Origin: Holdemanella porci
GTDB taxonomy: Bacteria > Bacillota_I > Bacilli_A > Erysipelotrichales > Erysipelotrichaceae
Length of the DNA stretch: 7,821 nucleotides
Assembly: GCF_019052655.1 (NCBI RefSeq)
Contig: NZ_JAHQVB010000078.1
Coordinates: forward strand, 1-7,821
Reading direction: 5' to 3'
Shown: one piece after another, positions 4,974 to 7,821 of the stretch
Numbering within the stretch: position 1 is the stretch's first letter
Layout of the letters: the number at the start of each line of letters is the position of its first letter
Made by a program: the position numbers and the translations under genes
Notes under the pieces: model-generated
The model's database searches: none
What the model saw: the letters and a program-made list of their open reading frames with translations, nothing else
What the model was told of the DNA's origin: nothing

Positions 4974-6198
4974 ATATTCGTAATAACCTGTCTACACGAT
5001 GAATCAAATCTTGTTGAATACTAAAATCAACCTCAATACCATCCTCTTTATATTCCTGTCTATGCACCTTACCATTGGTATGAATATAATCAAGTACACT
5101 TACCTTTTCATAAGGAATCACGACATGTAAAGTTTCCATATGAAATAATTCCTTTTCAATTTCCTGCTTTAAAAACGCAATACTCGACTTTTCCTTAGCA
5201 CAAATATAAATACGATCCTCTACACGTTTTGGATATTCAATATTTGTCTGATCACATTTGTTAAAGACATACAAGTAGGGAACTTTTTCACATCCAATTT
5301 CTTTTAATGTTTCTTCACAAACCTGAAGTTTGCTATCCTTATGTTCATTTGAAATATCCACTACTTTTAAGATCAAATCCGAAACCACAGCTTCTTCAAG
5401 TGTAGAATGAAAGGCTTGTACTAAACTGTGTGGTAAATCACTAATAAATCCAACTGTATCACTTAAAGTAAATACATTATGGTTCTCTGTTTCAATTTGA
5501 CGTGTTGAAGTTGTCAAAGTCGCAAACAACATATCCTTCTCAAATACAGACTTATCTTCATTCACAAACCCATTCATAATACTTGATTTACCTGCATTGG
5601 TATAACCCGTTAGAGCTACACTTTTAACCATACCTTTTTTACGCTGATTACGCTGTACGCTTCTTTGCGTATGAATCTTATCTAATTCTTTTTCCACAAA
5701 ATGAATCTTACCTTCAATTCTTCGCGCATCCAGTTCGATTTTCTTTTCTCCTGTTCCCTTGTTTCTAGAACCACCACGCTGTCTATCCATATGTTTATAG
5801 CTGCCTTGAAGTCTTGGCAATAAATACTTCAATCGTGCACACTCAACTTGAAGCATGCTCTCTTTTGTCTTAGCACGAGACGCAAAAATTTCTAAAATCA
5901 AAGCACTTTTATCCATGACTTCACAATCAAAAAAGTCCGATAAATTTCTTTGTACAGAGGGCGAAATAGCCTCTAATACAAGAACCATGCTACATTCTTG
6001 ATCTTCAAGAATGCGTTTGACCTCTTCAATCTTACCAGGATTCATATAATACTTTTTATGAGGATGCTCCAAATTCTGTGATATACTCATGCAAATTTCA
6101 ATATCACAGGCAAGAGCTAATTCTTTCATTTCCTCCATTCTTTCTTCAAAAGAATGGCTTGTGTATGTTTGTACACCAATCAATATTGCTTTTTCCAT
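4972..6198 (-). CDS. hflX: GTPase HflX
   Basis: HflX is a ribosome-associated GTPase that splits or rescues stalled ribosomes under stress. The 408 residues are normal for the family. The N-terminal HflX domain shows NPGKIEEV (53-60), SPSVQRNL (79-86) and the signature LQVECARLKYLLPRLQG (116-132). A basic Gly-rich linker follows, then GEKKIELDARRIEGKI (150-165), a helical arm, and the G domain: G1 GYTNAGKSS (198-206), G2 ATLTTSTR (226-233), G3 DTVGF (247-251), G4 NKCD (313-316) and G5 ICAK. G2 departs from the usual ATLDPTTR, G5 has Cys for the usual Ser, and the linker motif differs from the common GETQLETDRRR, so it is a diverged HflX with its nucleotide-binding residues intact. No ribosome binding site precedes the ATG, and a -10 box lies six bases away, implying a leaderless transcript. 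It converges on the deoC operon and diverges from the glycosyltransferase gene. Confidence 0.93.
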   Translation of the reverse strand: MEKAILIGVQTYTSHSFEERMEEMKELALACDIEICMSISQNLEHPHKKYYMNPGKIEEVKRILEDQECSMVLVLEAISPSVQRNLSDFFDCEVMDKSALILEIFASRAKTKESMLQVECARLKYLLPRLQGSYKHMDRQRGGSRNKGTGEKKIELDARRIEGKIHFVEKELDKIHTQRSVQRNQRKKGMVKSVALTGYTNAGKSSIMNGFVNEDKSVFEKDMLFATLTTSTRQIETENHNVFTLSDTVGFISDLPHSLVQAFHSTLEEAVVSDLILKVVDISNEHKDSKLQVCEETLKEIGCEKVPYLYVFNKCDQTNIEYPKRVEDRIYICAKEKSSIAFLKQEIEKELFHMETLHVVIPYEKVSVLDYIHTNGKVHRQEYKEDGIEVDFSIQQDLIHRVDRLLRI

Positions 6199-6204
6199 AA
6201 ATGT

Positions 6205-6213
6205 ATTTTATCA
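6205..6213 (-). promoter_or_regulatory. Extended -10 promoter of hflX, predicted leaderless
   Basis: The minus strand reads TGATAAAAT, an extended -10 (TGn plus TAAAAT, one mismatch from TATAAT). Only ACATTT lies between it and the ATG, so transcription would begin at or within a base of the start codon. No clear -35 is seen at the right distance, which extended -10 promoters tolerate. Confidence 0.5.
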
Positions 6214-6223
6214 TACGATGCTA

Positions 6224-6239
6224 AAATGTTATAATATTT
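6224..6239. promoter_or_regulatory. Second copy of the palindromic operator motif
   Basis: AAATGTTATAATATTT differs by one base from the central 16 bases of the 1972-1989 palindrome (AAATGTTATAACATTT). It covers the -10 box of the glycosyltransferase gene and is 26 bases from the hflX start. Part of the similarity is imposed by the promoter sequence TGTTATAAT, so the call is tentative. Confidence 0.4.
6227..6235 (+). promoter_or_regulatory. Extended -10 promoter of the glycosyltransferase gene
   Basis: TGTTATAAT is a perfect extended -10 (TG, one base, TATAAT). Transcription should start near 6242, giving a very short leader with GAGGTG six bases before the ATG at 6255. The -35 position (about 6207-6212, TTTATC) is weak. 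Confidence 0.6.
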
Positions 6240-6254
6240 CATGAGGTGAATTCC

Positions 6255-7130
6255 ATGAAAATTGCTTATTTAATGCACTATATGAAAAATAATTTTGAAG
6301 AAATAACAGAAAACCTAGATATATTGATCAACCAAGGCGATGACGTTTACTTGATGGTAAACGATGATGATCTACGTGATGATTTGATTCTATCCTATTG
6401 TGATACACCAAATTTACATGTGGCTCATCACCAACAAACTGCCCTTCCAGCCGATATGTCACTACCTAGAGGCTTTATTGTATTGATGAAAGATGCTTTA
6501 GAATTTGAAAAAGAAGATGGATCTTTTACATATGATCGTTTCATCATAATGACTGATGGTATGATCCCTACAAAATCAAAAGCACAACTTGTAGAATATT
6601 TAGAAACACATGAAGACGAAGATATCTATTATGAAGTGGATAACTCAGATGAAAATGTAGAAGTAAAGAAAAGATTTGAAAACTATGCCTTCTTTACAAA
6701 CTCTTATGATTTCCAAAAATCAAAAACTATTCGTGCCATGAATAAAATGACATCTAGTCTTGTTCATTCCTTTAAAAAACGTGAAATTGAGGACACAATC
6801 TATATCAGCTATCCTTGGTTTATACTAACACACGAAAGTGCTAAAGCTTTGGCAGACAATCTAGCCTACTGTTCAAATACATTTAAAATGTGTTTATATC
6901 CAGAAGAAATGGCCATTGCGACAATGTTACATAAATTCTCAAATGTAGATCATCACAATGAAAACATATGGGCAGTTGGTAAAAATGGTGAATATATTCT
7001 GCAACAACCCATGGAAAATGTAGAATTGGACGCAATCAAAGAGTCTACTTATTTTGCAGCTCTAGCTCATAGTGAAGATAATCTTCAAGTTTATGAAGAC
7101 TATTTTGATGCCTACACATCCGAATCATAA
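6255..7130 (+). CDS. Core-2/I-branching (GT14-like) glycosyltransferase
   Basis: This 291-residue protein resembles the core-2/I-branching beta-1,6-N-acetylglucosaminyltransferase family (GT14), whose bacterial members transfer sugars to surface or exported glycans. The supporting pattern, in order, is: N-terminal MKIAYLMHYMKNNFEEITENL with a D-D-V-Y-L strand (29-33); YDRFIIMTDGMIPTKS (93-108), aligning with the family's L-S-G-x-D-x-P-(L/I)-K-S region though the Asp is replaced; YISYPWFILTHE (183-194), matching the family W-F-x-L-T; and PEEMAIATMLH (216-226), matching the D/E-E-x-x-x-x-T segment. There is no signal peptide or membrane segment, so it is probably cytoplasmic. The ATG at 6255 is favoured over an in-frame GTG at 6246 because GAGGTG (6243-6248) serves as the ribosome binding site. 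Its last codons overlap the start of a metallophosphoesterase remnant. Acceptor and donor cannot be inferred; the nearby galE is consistent with glycan synthesis. Confidence 0.72.
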   Translation: MKIAYLMHYMKNNFEEITENLDILINQGDDVYLMVNDDDLRDDLILSYCDTPNLHVAHHQQTALPADMSLPRGFIVLMKDALEFEKEDGSFTYDRFIIMTDGMIPTKSKAQLVEYLETHEDEDIYYEVDNSDENVEVKKRFENYAFFTNSYDFQKSKTIRAMNKMTSSLVHSFKKREIEDTIYISYPWFILTHESAKALADNLAYCSNTFKMCLYPEEMAIATMLHKFSNVDHHNENIWAVGKNGEYILQQPMENVELDAIKESTYFAALAHSEDNLQVYEDYFDAYTSES

Positions 7131-7611
7131 TCGTTTCGTATAATCACGAGAATCAAAATATCCTAAAAATTCTTTATCACATCTATTCTTCACTCTATAA
7201 AGACAATGTGAAATTTATTCATTTAGGAGATTCACAAACTACAAGCATTAATGGCTTAAATAACTTTATATGTGTTAAAGGAATAATGATACATTAGATT
7301 TACCTAAATTCCAAAGATTAACTGTTTTATACAAACGCATCCATTTCTCACATGGAGATGAAGGTTTGAACGAAATAAAAAAAGATATCGATCAACTTCA
7401 TGCAGATATCTATCTTTATGGACATACGCATTTAGTCAAAGAACAAATCTACAATAATTGTCTAATTCTAAATCCAGGCTCAATCACTTTACCTAGAGAT
7501 GATTAGCATGGATCTTATATCATTCTAACAATCGATAAGAAAGTCACATATAAAGTAGTTCGAATTAATGTAGAAACTTTCTTAAACCAATATCAATGTT
7601 TCATTGAATAA
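7118..7611 (+). pseudogene. YfcE/MJ0936-type metallophosphoesterase, degraded
   Basis: The intact ancestor would be a phosphodiesterase of the calcineurin-like superfamily of about 165 residues. One frame (7118-7282) reads RIIIVSYNHENQN then FIHLGDSQTTS and FICVKG. After a single missing base near 7282-7284 the next frame (7285-7611) reads NDTLDLPKFQRL, IHFSHGDEGL, ADIYLYGHTHLVKEQ, LILNPGSITLPRDD, a stop, then HGSYIILTIDKK. The order HLGDS, VKGNND, SHG, GHTH, NPGS-x-LPR is diagnostic. Lesions are: the usual S-D-N-H motif reads S-Y-N-H (GAT to TAT, a metal ligand); the -1 frameshift; a TAG at 7504-7506; and ATC (7118-7120) where an ATG is expected. The reading frame otherwise persists to a TAA at 7609-7611, so decay is recent. 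It overlaps the end of the glycosyltransferase gene, suggesting that the two were once coupled. Confidence 0.85.
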
Positions 7612-7639
7612 GGCAGCCAAATCATTGGCTGCCTGTTTT
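7611..7639 (+). terminator. Strong intrinsic terminator
   Basis: AGGCAGCCAA (7611-7620) pairs perfectly with TTGGCTGCCT (7625-7634) around an ATCA loop, followed by GTTTT. It closes the glycosyltransferase/pseudogene transcript and begins at the last base of the remnant's stop codon. On the minus strand it sits directly after the galE stop, but the sequence beyond it has no U-tract, so it may only protect or weakly terminate that transcript. Confidence 0.85.
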
Positions 7640-7642
7640 CAT

Positions 7643-7821
7643 TTATTTAATAAACTGTTTTGCAAAATTCCATGTATCTCTACACATATCATCCAAGTTC
7701 TTTTCAGCCACCCAGCCAAGCTGTTCCTTAGCTCTTGTAGGATCCGCGAAACATGTCGCAATATCACCTGGACGTCTTGGTTTGATGACATAAGGAATCT
7801 TAATTCCATTCACTCTTTCAA
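7643..7821 (-). CDS. galE: UDP-glucose 4-epimerase, C-terminal fragment (runs off window)
   Basis: GalE interconverts UDP-galactose and UDP-glucose (or their N-acetyl forms) in the Leloir pathway and supplies UDP-galactose for glycan synthesis. Only the last 58 residues are present. They contain the C-terminal signature RRPGDIATCFADPTRAKEQL followed by GWVAEKNLDDMCRDTWNF, essentially the canonical (R/K)RPGD-x-A-x-C-Y-A-D-P-x-K-A-x-x-x-L-GW pattern. The Rossmann domain and catalytic Tyr-x-x-x-Lys lie outside the window. The gene ends 9 bases from the terminator hairpin of the convergent glycosyltransferase unit. Being next to a glycosyltransferase gene fits a role in surface-glycan supply, though galE can equally be catabolic. 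Confidence 0.92.
   Translation of the reverse strand, partial: ERVNGIKIPYVIKPRRPGDIATCFADPTRAKEQLGWVAEKNLDDMCRDTWNFAKQFIK

Noticed and set aside
7118..7611. Two small intact genes instead of one broken gene
   Set aside because: The two frames together reproduce the ordered motifs of one metallophosphoesterase, and neither half has a start codon with a ribosome binding site.
1..7821. CRISPR array, tRNA/rRNA gene, insertion sequence or phage attachment site
   Set aside because: I found no regularly spaced repeats, no cloverleaf-like sequence, no transposase pattern and no terminal repeats.

Overview
This is a gene-dense window of low-GC bacterial DNA. It looks like a Gram-positive member of the Bacillota: it is A+T-rich, has AGGAGG-type ribosome binding sites and Firmicutes-style promoters, and carries a cellobiose-type PTS IIB. 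The short type I ManA, the C_GCAxxG_C_C protein and the overall style fit Erysipelotrichia or a related anaerobic lineage, but that placement is inference. I see no tRNA, rRNA, CRISPR array, insertion sequence or phage gene.

Left block (1-1924, all on the minus strand). A three-gene operon starts near 1924. It encodes a GNAT acetyltransferase, an uncharacterised eight-stranded TIM-barrel protein and a PTS IIB protein of the lactose/cellobiose family. The genes are packed with a 4-base overlap and then a 1-base gap. No IIA or IIC gene is visible. A hairpin and a new -10 box separate this operon from the start of a second GNAT gene, which runs off the window at base 1.

Divergent control region (1925-2046). 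It holds an 18-bp perfect palindrome immediately upstream of a strong promoter for the rightward operon, plus a cre-like half-site at the predicted transcription start. A near copy of the palindrome (15 of 16 core bases) recurs at 6224-6239 on the -10 box of another gene, so one regulator may control both loci.

Centre block (2047-4955, plus strand). This is a four-gene operon: deoxyribose-phosphate aldolase (DeoC), type I mannose-6-phosphate isomerase (ManA), an RmlD-like NAD(P)-dependent sugar-nucleotide reductase, and a cysteine-rich C_GCAxxG_C_C protein. A hairpin terminator embedded in the last codons of the fourth gene probably works in both directions, because a convergent gene for the ribosome-associated GTPase HflX (4972-6198, minus) ends next to it.

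Right block (6199-7821). hflX and a core-2/I-branching (GT14-like) glycosyltransferase gene diverge from a 56-base region. hflX appears to be transcribed from an extended -10 promoter that would give a leaderless mRNA. Behind the glycosyltransferase lies a YfcE-type metallophosphoesterase pseudogene with a frameshift, a nonsense codon, a changed metal-ligand Asp and probably a lost start codon. A strong hairpin terminator follows, then the convergent 3' end of galE (minus strand).

Taken together, the genes point to handling of phosphorylated sugars (PTS IIB, DeoC, ManA) and to sugar-nucleotide and glycan work (SDR, GT14, GalE). The least explained unit is the GNAT / TIM-barrel / orphan IIB operon facing deoC across a palindromic operator.
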